The position numbers and the translations under genes were made by a program. Source: Vicugna pacos (lineage: Eukaryota > Chordata > Mammalia > Artiodactyla > Camelidae). Taken from it: DNA of 64,000 nucleotides. The notes below the pieces were generated by a model. It saw only the letters and a list, made by a program, of their open reading frames with translations. It had not been told where the DNA came from and made no database searches. Below, piece after piece: positions 12,486 through 23,480 of the stretch; within the stretch, counting starts at the first letter, position 1, and every line of letters begins with the position of its first letter. The stretch is taken from NCBI RefSeq assembly GCF_048564905.1, contig NW_027328721.1, positions 38,832,870 to 38,896,869 of the forward strand. Direction: 5' to 3'.

Positions 12486-15400
12486 ACCCATGACTGAAGA
12501 GAGCTGCGTGGAGTTGTCTCTCGAGCTCCCCCACGCACTGACAATGGTTCCGGAATCCTGAGAGTGGGGAGGTTCCACCAACGGTCGGCAGCGCGTGGGT
12601 TCTAACGGAAAGCCTAAGCTCGTCTCCCCTGAGGGTTTTCCTAATGTCTCTGTGCCAGGGAATGCTATGGGGGTTTGCAGGATATCCCAGTGACAGAGGC
12701 TGCCTCCCAAAGGTAAGGGAAGGTATTTCTCGGACTTCCCCGAACAGGAAACACCTGTGACTGAAGAGAGCTGCGTGGAGTTGTCTCTCGAGCTCCCCCA
12801 CGCACTGAAAATGGTTCCAGAATCCTGAGCGTGGGGAGGTTCCACCAACGGTCGGCAGCGCCTGGGTTATAACGGAATGCCTAAGCTCGTCTCCCCTGAG
12901 GGTTTTCCTAATATCTCTGTGCCCGGGAATGCTACGGGGGTTTGCAGGATATCCCAGTGACAGAGGCTGCCTCCCCAAAGTCAGGGAAGTTATTTCTCGG
13001 ACTTCCCCGAACTGGGAACACCTGTGACTGAAGAGAGCTGCGTGGAGTTGTCTCTCGAGCTCCCCCATGCACTGAGAATGGTTCCGGAATCCTGAGCGTG
13101 GGGAGGTTCCAGCAACGGTCGGCAGTGCGTGGGTTCTAACGGAAAGCCTAAGGTCGCCTCCCCTGAAGCTTTTCCTAATGTCTCTGTGCCAGGGAATGCT
13201 AGGGGTATTTGCAGGATATCCCAGTGAAAGAGGCTGCCTCTCCAAGGTCAGGGAAGGTATTTCTCGGACTTCCCCGAACAGGGAACACCTGTGACTGAGA
13301 GAGCTGCGTGGAGTTTTCTCTCGAGCTCCCCCACGCACTGACAATGTTTCCCGAATCCTGAGCGTGGGGAGGTTCCACCAACGGTCGGCAGCGCGTGGGT
13401 TCTAACGGAAAGCCTAAGCTCGTCTCCCCTGAGGGTTTTCCTAGTTTCTCTGTGCCAGGGAATGCTCGGATGGATTGCAGGATATCTCAGTGACAGAGGC
13501 TGCCTCACAAAGGTCAGGGAAGTTATTTCTCGGACTTCCCCGAACAGGGAACACCTGTGACTGAAGAGAGCTGCGTGAAGTTTTCTCTCGAACTCCCCCA
13601 CGCACTGACAATTGTTCCGGAATCCTGAGCGTGGGGAGGTTCCACCAACGGTCGGCAGCGCGTGGGTTCTAACGGAAAGCCTAAGCTCTTCTCCCCTGAG
13701 GGTTTTCCTAATATCTCTGTACCAGGGAATGCTAGGGGTGTTTGCAGGATATCCGAGAGACAGAGTCTGCCTCCCCAAGGTCAGGGAAGGTATATATCGG
13801 ACTTCCCCGAACAGGAAACACCTGTGACTGAAGAGAGCTGCGTGGAGTTGTCTCTCGAGCTCCCGCTCCCACTGACAATGGTTCCGGAATCCTGAGCTTG
13901 GGAAGGTTCCACCAACGGTCGGCAGCGCTTGGGTTCTAACGGAAAGCCTAAGCTCGTGTCCCCTGAGGGTTTTCCTATTGTCTCTGTGCCAGGGAATGCT
14001 ATGGGGGTTTGCAGGATATCCCAGTGACAGAGGCTGCCTCCCTTTGGTCAGGGAAGTTATTTCTTGGACTTCCCCGAACAGGGAACACCTGTGACTGAAG
14101 AGAGCTGCGTGGAGTTTTCTCTGGAGTTCCCCCACGCACTGACAATGGTTCCGGAATCCTGAGCGTGGGGAGGTTCCACCAACGATCGGCAGCGCGTGGG
14201 TTCTAACGGAATGCCTAAGCTCGTCTCCCCTGAGGGTTTTCCTAATGTCTCTGTGCCAGGGAATGCTAGGGGGGTTTGCAGGATATCCCAGTGACAGAGG
14301 CTGCCTCCCGAATGTCAGGGAAGGTATTTCTCGGACTTCCCCGAACAGGGAACACCTGTGACTGAAGAGAGCTGCGTGGAGTTGTCTCTCGAGCTCCCCC
14401 ATGCACTGAGAATGGTTCCGGAATCCTGAGCGTGGGGAGGTTCCAGCAACGGTCGGCAGTGCGTGGGTTCTAACGGAAAGCCTAAGGTCGCCTCCCCTGA
14501 AGCTTTTCCTAATGTCTCTGTGCCAGGGAATGCTAGGGGTATTTGCAGGATATCCCAGTGAAAGAGGCTGCCTCCCCAAGGTCAGGGAAGGTATTTCTCG
14601 GACTTCCCCGTACAGGGAACACCTGTGACTGAGAGAGCTGCGTGGAGTTTTCTCTCGAGCTCCCCCACGCACTGATAATGTTTCCCGAATCCTGAGCGTG
14701 GGGAGGTTCCACCAACGGTCGGCAGCGCGTGGGTTCTAACGGAAAGCCTAAGCTCGTCTCCCCTGAGGGTTTTCCTAGTTTCTCTGTGCCAGGGAATGCT
14801 CGGATGGATTGCAGGATATCTCAGTGACAGAGGCTGCCTCACAAAGGTCAGGGAAGTTATTTCTCGGACTTCCCCGAACAGGGAACACCTGTGACTGAAG
14901 AGAGCTGCGTGGAGTTGTCTCTCGAGCTCCCCCACGCACTGACAATGCTTCCGGAATCCTGAGCGTGGGGAGGTTCCACCAACGGTCGGCAGCGCGTGGG
15001 TTCAAACGGAATGCCTAAGCTCGTCTCTCCTGAGGGTATTCTTAATGTCTCTGTGCCAGGGAATTCTAGGGGTGTTTGCAGGTTATGCTAGTGACAGAGG
15101 CTGCCTCCCCAAAGTCAGGGATGTTATTTCTCGGACTTCCCCCAACAGGGAACACCTGTGACTGAAGAGAGCTGCGTGGAGTTTTCTCTCGAGCTCCCCC
15201 ACGCACTGACAATGTTTCCGGAATCCTGAGCGTGGGGAGGTTCCACCAACGGTCGGCAGCGCGTGGGTTCTAACGGAAAGCTTAAGCTCGTCTCCCCTGA
15301 GGGTTTTCCAAAAGTCTCTGTGCCAGGGAATGCTAGGGGGGTTTGCAGGATATCCCAGTGTGAGAGGCTGCGTCCCCAAGGTCAGGGAAGCTATTTCTCT

Positions 15401-16216
15401 GTCTTCCCCGAACAGGGAACACTTGTGACTGAAGAGAGCTTCGTGGAGGTGTCTCTCGAGCTCCCCCACGCACTGACAATGGTTCCGGAATCCTGAGCGT
15501 GGGGAGGTTCCACCAACGGTTTGGCAGCGCGTGGGTTCTAACGGAAAGCCTAAGCTCGTCTCCCCTGTGTGTTTTCCTAATGTCTCTTTTCCAGGGAATG
15601 TTAGGGGGGTTTGCAGGATATCCCAGTGACAGAGGCTGCCTCCCCAAGGTCAGGAAAGGTTTTTCTCGGACTTCCCCGAACAGGGAACACCTGTGACTTA
15701 AGAGAGCTGCGTGGTTTTGTCTCTCGAGCTCCCCCACGCACTGAAAATGTTTACGGAATCATGAGCGTGGGCAGGTTCCAACAACGGTTGGCAGCGCATG
15801 GGTTCTAACGGAATGCCTAAGCTCGTCTCCCCTGAGGGTTTTCCTAATGTCTCTGTGCCAGAAAATGCTAGGGGAGATTGCAGGATATCCCAGTGTCAGA
15901 GGCTGCCTCCCCAAGGTCAGGGAAGTTATTTCTCGTAGTTCCCCGAACAGTGAACACCTGTGAATGAAGAGAGCTTCGTGGAGTTGTCTCTCGAGCTCCC
16001 CCTCGCACTGACAATGGTTCCGGAATCCTGAGCGTGGGGAGGTTCGACCAAAGGTCGGCAGGGCGTGGGTTCTAACGGAAAGCCTAAGCTCGTCTTCCCT
16101 GAGGGTTTTCCTAATGTCTCTTTGCCAGGGAATGCTAGGGGGATTTGCAGGATATCCCAGTGACAGAGGCTGCCTCCCCAAGTTCAGGGAAGTTATTTCT
16201 CAGACTTCCCCGATCA
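12486..16216. repeat. Intervening satellite block between the two C copies
   Basis: About 14 monomers. It contains a local five-monomer duplication: about 13,063-13,500 repeats at about 14,397-14,840 (offset 1,334 bp), sharing the rare CATGCACTGAGAATGG, CCAGCAACGGTCGGCAGTGC and the one-base-short TGACTGAGAGAGCTGCG. The segment 12.58-13.5 kb also matches 21.9-22.85 kb (offset 9,338 bp), and 14.4-15.1 kb matches 22.4-23.1 kb (offset 8,002 bp). No gene is seen, although one minus-strand reading frame stays open for 474 codons across this block. Confidence 0.82.
14163..14429 (+). repeat. Representative monomer (267 bp), close to the array consensus
   Basis: This monomer differs from my by-eye consensus at only about five positions. 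Numbering the consensus from its EcoRV site (GATATC = 1-6), recurrent landmarks are an XhoI site CTCGAG at 107-112, the 8-bp palindrome TTCCGGAA at 135-142 (containing a BspEI site), the CpG-dense string CGGTCGGCAGCGCG at about 169-182, a G6 run at 255-260, and the 8-bp palindrome GGATATCC spanning the unit boundary. The heptamer CAGGGAA occurs three times per monomer (35-41, 65-71, 243-249). In monomers reading GATTCCGGAATC the central palindrome becomes a perfect 12-mer. The two halves of the monomer do not resemble each other, so I see no sign of an ancestral half-length dimer. The 266-bp variants usually read GGTTCAACGG where the 267-bp form reads GGTTCTAACGG. Confidence 0.9.
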
Positions 16217-19200
16217 GGGAACACCTGTGACAGAAGAGAGATGCGTGGAGTTGTCTCTCGAGACCCCACAAGCACTGACAATGGTTCCGGAATCCTGAGC
16301 GTGGGGAGGTTCCACCAACGGTCGGCAGCGCGTGGGTTCTAACGGAAAGCCTAAGCTCCCCTCCCATGAGGGTTTTCCTAATATATCTGTGCCAGGGAAT
16401 GCTAGGGGGGTTTACAGGAGATCCCAGAGACAGAGGCTGACTCCCCTTGGTCAGGGAAGATATTTCTCGGACTTCCCCGAACAGGGAACACCTGTGACTG
16501 AAGAGAGCTGCGTGAAGTTGTCTCTCGAGTTCCCCCACGCACTGACAATGGTTCCGGAATCCTGAGCGTGGAGAGGTTCCACCAACGGTCGGCAGCGCGT
16601 GGGTTCTAACGGAAAGCCTAAGCTCGTCTCCCCTGAGGGTTTTCCTAATGTCTCTGTGCCAGGGAATGCTAGGGGGGTTTGCAGGATATCCCAGTGACAG
16701 AGGTTGCCTCAAAAAGTCACGGAAGTTATTTCTCGGACTTCCCCGAACAGGGAACACCTGTGACTGAAGAGAGCTGCGTGGAGTTGTCTCTCGAGCTCCC
16801 CCACGCACTGACAATGTTTCCGGAATCCTGAGCGTGGGGAGGTACCACCAACGGTCGGCAGCGCGTGGGTTCTAACGGAAAGCCTAAGCTCGTCTCCCCT
16901 GAGGGTTTTCCTAATGTCTCTGTGCCAGGGAATGCTATGGGGGTTTGCAGGATATCCCAGTGACAGAGGCTGCCTCCCAAAGGTAAGGGAAGGTATTTCT
17001 CGGACTTCCCCGAACAGGAAACACCTGTGACTGAAGAGAGCTGCGTGGAGTTGTCTCTTGAGCTCCCCCACGCACTGAAAATGGTTCCGGAATCCTGAGC
17101 GTGGGGAGGTTCCACCAACGGTCGGCAGCGCTTGGGTTCTAACGGAATGCCTAAGCTCGTCTCCCCTGCTGGTTTTCCTAATGTCTCTGTGCCAGGGAAT
17201 GCTAGGGGGGTTTGCAGGATATCCCAGTAACAGAGGCTGCCTCCAGTTGGTCAGAGAATCTATTTCTCCGACTTCCCCGAAAAGGGAACACCTGTGACTT
17301 AAGAGAGCTGCGTGGTGTTGTCTCTCGAGCTCCCCCACGCACTGAAAATGGTTACGGAATCATGAGCGTGGGTAGGTTCCACCAACGGTTGGCAGCGCAT
17401 GGGTTCTAACGGAATGCCTAAGCTCGTCTCCCCTGAGGGTTTTCCTAATGTCTCTGTGCCAGAGAATGCTAGGGGAGATTGCAGGATATCCCAGTGTCAG
17501 AAGCTGACTCCCCAAGGTCAGGGAAGGTATTTCTCGTAGTTCCCCGAACAGTGAACACCTGTGAATGAAGAGAGCTGCGTGGAGTTGTCTTTCGAGCTCC
17601 CCAACGCACTGACAATGGATCCGGAATCCTGAGCATGGGGAGGTTCCACCAACGGTCGACAGCGCGTGGGTTCAAACGGAATGCCTAAGCTCGTCTCCCA
17701 GGAGTGTTTTCCTAATGTCTCAGTGCCAGGGAATGCTAGGGGGGTTTGCAGGATATCCCAGTGACAGAGGCTGCCTCCCCAAGGTCAGGGAAGATATTTC
17801 TCGGACTTCCCCGAACTGGGAACACCTGTGAATGAAGAGAGCTGCGTGGAGTTGTCTCTCGAACTCACTCACGCACTGACAATGATTCCGAAATCCTGAG
17901 CGTGGGGAGGTTCCACCAACGGTCGGCAGCGCGTGGGTTCAACGGAATGCCGAAACTCATCTCCCCTGAGGGTTTTCCTATTGTCTCTGTGTCAGGGAAT
18001 GCTAGGGGGGTTTGCAGGATATCCCAGTGTCAGAGGCTGCCTCCCCAAGGTCAGGGAAGTTATTTCTCGGACTTAACCGAACAGGGAACACCTGTGACTG
18101 AAGAGAGCTGCGTGGAGTTGTCTCTCGAGCTCCCCCACGCACTGACAATGCTTCCGGAATCCTGAGCGTTGGGAGGTTCCACGAACTGTCGGCAGCGCGT
18201 GGGTTCTAATGGAATACCTAAGCTCGTCTACCCTGAGAGTTTTCCTAATGTCTCTGTGCCAGGGAATGCTAGGGGGGTTTGCAGGATATCCCAGTGACAG
18301 AGGCTGCCTCCCCAAGGTCAGGGAGGTATTTCTCGGACTTCCCCGAAAAGGGAACACCTGTGACTTAAGAGAGCTGCGTGGTGTTGTCTCTCAAGCTCCC
18401 CCATGCACTGAAAATGGTTACGGAATCATGAGCGTGGGCAGGTCCCACCAACGGTTGGCAGCGCATGGGTTCTAACGGAATGCCTAAGATCGTCTCCCCT
18501 GAGGGTTTTCCTAATGTCTCTGTGCCAGAGAATGCTAGGGGAGTTTGCAAGATATCCCAGTGTCAGAGGCTGCATCCCCAAGGTCAGGGAAGTTATTTCT
18601 CGTAGTTCCCCGAACAGTGAACACCTGTGAATGAAGAGAGCTGCGTGGAGTTGTCTTTCGAGCTCCCCAACGCACTGACAATGGTTCCGGAATCCTGAGC
18701 ATGGGGAGGTTCCACCAACGGTCGACAGCGCGTGGGTTCAAACGGAATGCCTAAGCTCGTCTCCCAGGAGTGTTTTCCTAATGTCTCAGTGCCAGGGAAT
18801 GCTAGGGGGGTTTGCAGGATATCCCAGTGACAGAGGCTGCCTCCCCAAGGTCAGGGAAGATATTTCTCGGACTTCCCCGAACTGGGAACACCTGTGAATG
18901 AAGAGAGCTGCGTGGAGTTGTCTCTCGAACTCACTCACGCACTGACAATGATTCCGAAATCCTGAGCGTGGGGAGGTTCCACCAACGGTCGGCAGCGCGT
19001 GGGTTCAACGGAATGCCAAAGCTCATCTCCCCTGATGGTTTTCCTATTGTCTCTGTGTCAGGGAATGCTAGGGGGGTTTGCAGGATATCCCAGTGTCAGA
19101 GGCTGCCTCCCCAAGGTCAGGGAAGTTATTTCTCGGACTTCCCCGAACAGGGAACACCTGTGACTGAAGAGAGCTGCGTGGAGTTGTCTCTCGAGCTCCC

Positions 19201-20758
19201 CCACGCACTGACAATGCTTTCGGAATCCTGAGCGTGGGGAGGTTCCACCAACGGCCGTCAGCGCGTGGGTTCTAACGGTATGCCTAAGCTCGTATCCCCT
19301 GAGGTCTTTTCCTAATGTCTCTGTTCCTGGGAATGCTAGGGGGGTTTGCAGGATATCCCAGGGACAGAGGCTGCCTCCCCAAGTTCAGGGAAGGTATTTC
19401 TCGGACTTCCCCGAACAGGGAACACCTGTGACTGAAGAGAGCTGCGTGGAGTTGTCTCTCGAGCTCCCCCACGCACTGACAATGATTCCGGAATCCTGAG
19501 CTTGGGGAGGTTCCAACAACGGTCGGCAGCGCGTGGGTTCTAATGGAAAGCCTAAGCTCGTATCCCCTGAGGGTTTTCCTAATGTCTCTGTGCCAGGGAA
19601 TGCTATGGCGGTTTGCAGGATATCCCAGTGACAGAGGCTGCCTCCCAAAGTTAAGGGAAGGTATTTCTCGGACTTCCCCGAACAGGGAACACCTGTGACT
19701 GAAGAGAGCTGCGTGGAGTTGTCTCTCGAGCTCCCCCACGCACTGACAATGGTTCCTGAATACTGAGCGTGGGGAGGTTCCACCAACGGTCGTCAGCGCG
19801 TGAGTTCTAACGGAATGCCTATGCTCGTCTCCCCTGAGGATTTTCCTAATGTCTCTGTGCCAGGGAATGCTATGGGATTTTGCAGGATATCCCAGTGACA
19901 GAGGATGCCTCCGCAAGGCCAGGGAAGGTATTTCTCGGCCTTCCCCGAACAGGGAACACCTGTGACTGAAGAGAGCTGCGTGGAGTTGTCTCTCGAGGTC
20001 CCCCACGCACTGAAAATGGTTCCGGAATCCTGAGCGTGGGGAGGTTCCACCAACGGTCGGCAGCGCGTGGGTTCTAACGGAATGCCTAAGCTCGTCTCCC
20101 CTGCTGGTTTTCCTAATGTCTCTGTGCCAGGGAATGCTAGGGGTGTTTGCAGGATATCCCAGTGACAGAGGCTGCCTCCCCTTGGTCAGAGAATCTATTT
20201 CTCGGACTTCCCCGAAAAGGGAACACCTGTGACTTAAGTGAGCTGCGTGGAGTTGTCTCTCGAGCTCCCCCACGCACTGAAAATGGTTACGGAATCATGA
20301 GCGTGGGCAGGTTCCACCAACGGTTGGCAGCGCACGGGTTCTAACGGAATTCCTAAGCTCGTCTCCCCTGAGGATTTTCCTAATTTCTCTGTGCCAGGGA
20401 ATGCTAGGGTTGATTGCAGGATATCCCAGTGTCAGAGGCTGCCTCCCCAAGGTCAGGGAAGTTATTTCTCGGATTTCCCCGAACAGTGAACACCTGTGAA
20501 TGAAGAGAGCTGCGTGGAGTTGTCTTTCGAGCTCCCCCACGCACTGATAATTTTTCCGGAATCCTGAGCATGGGAAGGTTCCACCAACGGTCGTCAGCGC
20601 GTGGGTTCAAACGGAATGCCTAAGCTCGTCTCCCGTGAGGTTTTTCCTAATGTCTCAGTGCCAGGGAATGCTAGGGGGGTTTGCAGGATATCCCAGGGAC
20701 AGAGGCTGCCTCCCCAAGGTCAGGGAAGTTATTTCTCGGACTTCCCCGGACAGGGAAC
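16217..20758. repeat. Block C, copy 2 (17 monomers)
   Basis: Near-parallel copy of 7,945-12,485. The monomer order is the same throughout, including the a-, b- and c-like trio at about 19.25-20.04 kb and the e- and g-like monomers near 17.9 and 18.2 kb. At its right end, around 20,720-20,758, the sequence changes from matching 12.4 kb to matching 7.1 kb (GGGAACCCCTGTGAATG), which marks an exchange boundary. One monomer (17,266-17,282) has the best centromere-protein-B-box-like string I noticed, but that level of match is expected by chance. Confidence 0.88.
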
Positions 20759-23480
20759 CCCTGTGAATGAAGAGAGCTGCGTGGAGTTGTCTCTCGAACT
20801 CCCCCACGCACTGACAATGATTCCGGAATCCTGAGCGTGGGGAGGTTCCACCAACGGTCGGCAGCGCGTGGGTTCAACGGAATGCCTAAGCTCATCTCCC
20901 CTGAGGGTTTTCCTATTGTCTCTGTGCCAGGGAATGCTAGGGGGGTTTGTAGGATATCCCAGTGACAGAGGCTGCCTCCCCAATGTCAGGGAAGTTATTT
21001 CTCGGACTTCCCCGAAAAGGGAACACCTGTGACTGAAGAGAGCTGTGTGGAGTTGTCTCTCGAGCTCCCCAACGCACTGACAATGTTTCCGGATCCCTGA
21101 GCGTGGGGAGGTTCCACCAACGGTCGTCTGCGCGCGGGTTCTAACGGAATGCCTAAGCTCGTCTCCCCTGAGGGTTTTCCTAATGTCTCTGTGCCAGGGA
21201 ATACTAGGGGGGTTTGCAGGATATCCCAGTGACAGAGGCTGCCTCCCCATGTTCAGGGAAGCTATTTCTCGGACTTCCCCGAACAGGGAACACCTGTGAC
21301 TGAAGAGAGCTGCGTGGACTTTCTCTCGAGCTCCCCCACGCACTGACAATGTTTCCGGAATCCAGAGCGTGGGGAGGTTCCACCAACCGTCGTCAGCGCG
21401 TGGGTTCAAATTGAATGCCTAAGCTAGTATCCCCTGAGTGTTTTCCTAATGTCTCTGTGCCTGGGAATGCTAGGGGTGTTTGTAGGATATCCCAGTGACA
21501 GAGGCTGCCTCCCCAAGTCCAGGGAAGATTTTTCTCAGACTTCCCCGATCAGGGAACACCTGTGACAGAAGAGAGATGCGTGGAGTTGTCTCTCGAGACC
21601 CCCCAAGCACTGACAATGTTTCCGGAATCCTGAGCGTGGGGAGGTTCCACCAACGGTCGGCAGCGCGTGGGTTCTAACGGAAAGCCTAAGCTCGTCTCCC
21701 ATGAGGGTTTTCCTAATATATCTGTGCCAGGGAATGCTAAGGGTGTTTGCAGGATATCCCAGTGACAGAGGCTGCCTCACAAAGTCACGGAAGTTATTTC
21801 TCGGACTTCCCCGAACAGGGAACACCTGTGACTGAAGAGAGCTGCGTGGAGTTGTCTCTCGAGCTCCCCAACGCACTGACAATGGTTCCGGAATCCTGAG
21901 CGTGGGGAGGTTCCACCAACGGTCGGCAGCGCGTGGGTTCTAACGGAAAGCCTTAGCTCGTCTCCCCTGAGGGTTTTCCTAATGTCTCTGTGCCAGGGAA
22001 TGCTATGGGGGTTTGCAGGATATCCCAGTGACAGAGGCTGCCTCCCAAAGGTAAGGGAAGGAATTTCTCGGACTTCCCCGAACAGGAAACACCTGTGACT
22101 GAAGAGTGCTGCGTGGATTTTTCTCTCGAGCTCCCCCACGCACTGAAAATGGTTCCAGAATCCTGAGCGTGGGGAGGTTCCACCTACGGTCGGCAGCGCC
22201 TGGGTTATAACGGAATGCCTAAGCTCGTCTCCCCTGAGGGTTTTCCTAATATCTCTGTGCCCGGGAATGCTAGGGGGGTTTGCAGGATATCCCAGTGACA
22301 GAGGCTGCCTCCCCAAAGTCAGGGAAGGTATTTCTCGGACTTCCCCGAACTGGGAACACCTGTGACTGAAGAGAGCTGCGTGGAGTTGTCTCCCGAGCTC
22401 CCCCATGCACTGAGAATGGTTCCGGAATCCTGAGCGTGGGGAGGTTCCAGCAACGGTCGGCAGTGCGTGGGTTCTAACGGAAAGCCTAAGGTCGCCTCCC
22501 CTGAGGCTTTTCCTAATGTCTCTGTGCCAGGGAATGCTAGGTGAATTTGCAGGATATCCCAGTGACAGAGGCTGCCTCCCCAAGGTCAGGGAAGGTATTT
22601 CTCGGACTTCCCCGAACAGGGAACACCTGTGACTGAGAGCTGCGTGGAGTTGTCTCTCGAGCTCCCCCACGCACTGACAATGTTTCCCGAATCCTGAGCG
22701 TGGGGAGGTTCCACCAACGGTCGGCAGCGCGTGGGTTCTAACGGAAAGCCTAAGCTCGTCTCCCCTGAGGGTTTTCCTAGTTTCTCTGTGCCAGGGAATG
22801 GTCGGATGGATTGCAGGATATCTCAGTGACAGAGGCTGCCTCCCCAAGGCCAGGGAAGTTATTTCTCGGACTTCCCCGAACAGGGAACACCTGTGACTGA
22901 AGAGAGCTGCGTGGAGTTGTCTCTCGAGCTCCCCCACGCACTGACAATGCTTCCGGAATCCTGAGCGTGGGGAGGTTCCACCAACGGTCGGCAGCGCGTG
23001 GGTTCTAACGGAATGCCTAAGCTCGTCTCTCCTGAGGGTTTTCCTAATTTCTCTGTGCCAGGGAATTCTAGGGGTGTTTGCAGGTTATGATAGTGACAGA
23101 CTGCCTCCCGAAAGTCAGGGATGTTATTTCTCGGACTTCCCCCAACAGGGAGCAACTGTGACTGAAGAGAGCTTCGTGGAGGTGTCTCTCGAGCTCCCCC
23201 ACGCACTGACAATGGTTCCGGAATCCTGAGCGTGGGGAGGTACCACCAACGGTTTGGCAGCGCGTGGGTTCTAACGGAAAGCCTAAGCTCGTCTCCCCTG
23301 TGTGTTTTCCTAATGTCTCTTTTCCAGGGAATGCTAGGGGGGTTTGCAGGATATCCCAGTGACAGAGGCTGCCTCCCCAAGTTCAGGGAAGCTTTTTCTC
23401 GGACTTCCCCGAACAGGGAACACCTGTGACTGAAGAGAGCTGCGTGGAGTTGTCTCTCGTGCTCCCCCACGCACTGACAA
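20759..23480. repeat. Mosaic block copying 7.1-8 kb, then 12.6-13.5 kb, then 14.4-15.7 kb
   Basis: Ten monomers that change template three times. To about 21.6 kb it follows 7.1-8.0 kb (offset 13,606). From about 21.9 to 22.85 kb it follows 12.58-13.5 kb (offset 9,338). From about 22.4 to 23.1 kb it also follows 14.4-15.1 kb (offset 8,002), and then 15.4-15.7 kb (offset about 7,732), so exactly one monomer is missing relative to that stretch. The switch lies between about 23,150 and 23,175, after AACAGGGAGCAACTG and at GAGAGCTTCGTGGAGG. Diverged i-like and j-like monomers lie at about 21.37 and 21.64 kb. Confidence 0.78.

Noticed and set aside
14163-14429. G-quadruplex potential at the G6 run and GTGGGGAGG
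   Set aside because: The G runs within a monomer are too few and too far apart to form the usual four-run pattern.
14163-14429. Ancestral half-length (about 133 bp) dimer structure in the monomer
   Set aside because: The two halves do not align beyond the heptamer CAGGGAA, which occurs three times at uneven spacing.
13248-14672. Long open reading frames (up to 474 codons on the minus strand, 77 codons per monomer on the plus strand) as protein genes
   Set aside because: They are the same satellite monomer translated over and over. They occur in several frames and both strands, end wherever a 266-bp monomer or small indel occurs, and show no recognisable domain or gene context.
17266-17282. 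CENP-B-box-like string (8 of 9 essential bases; the consensus position 49-65 matches 7 of 9 on the minus strand)
   Set aside because: A 7-of-9 match is expected roughly 0.7 times per random 267-bp unit counting both strands, and the 8-of-9 case is a single monomer. No monomer with the full motif was noticed.
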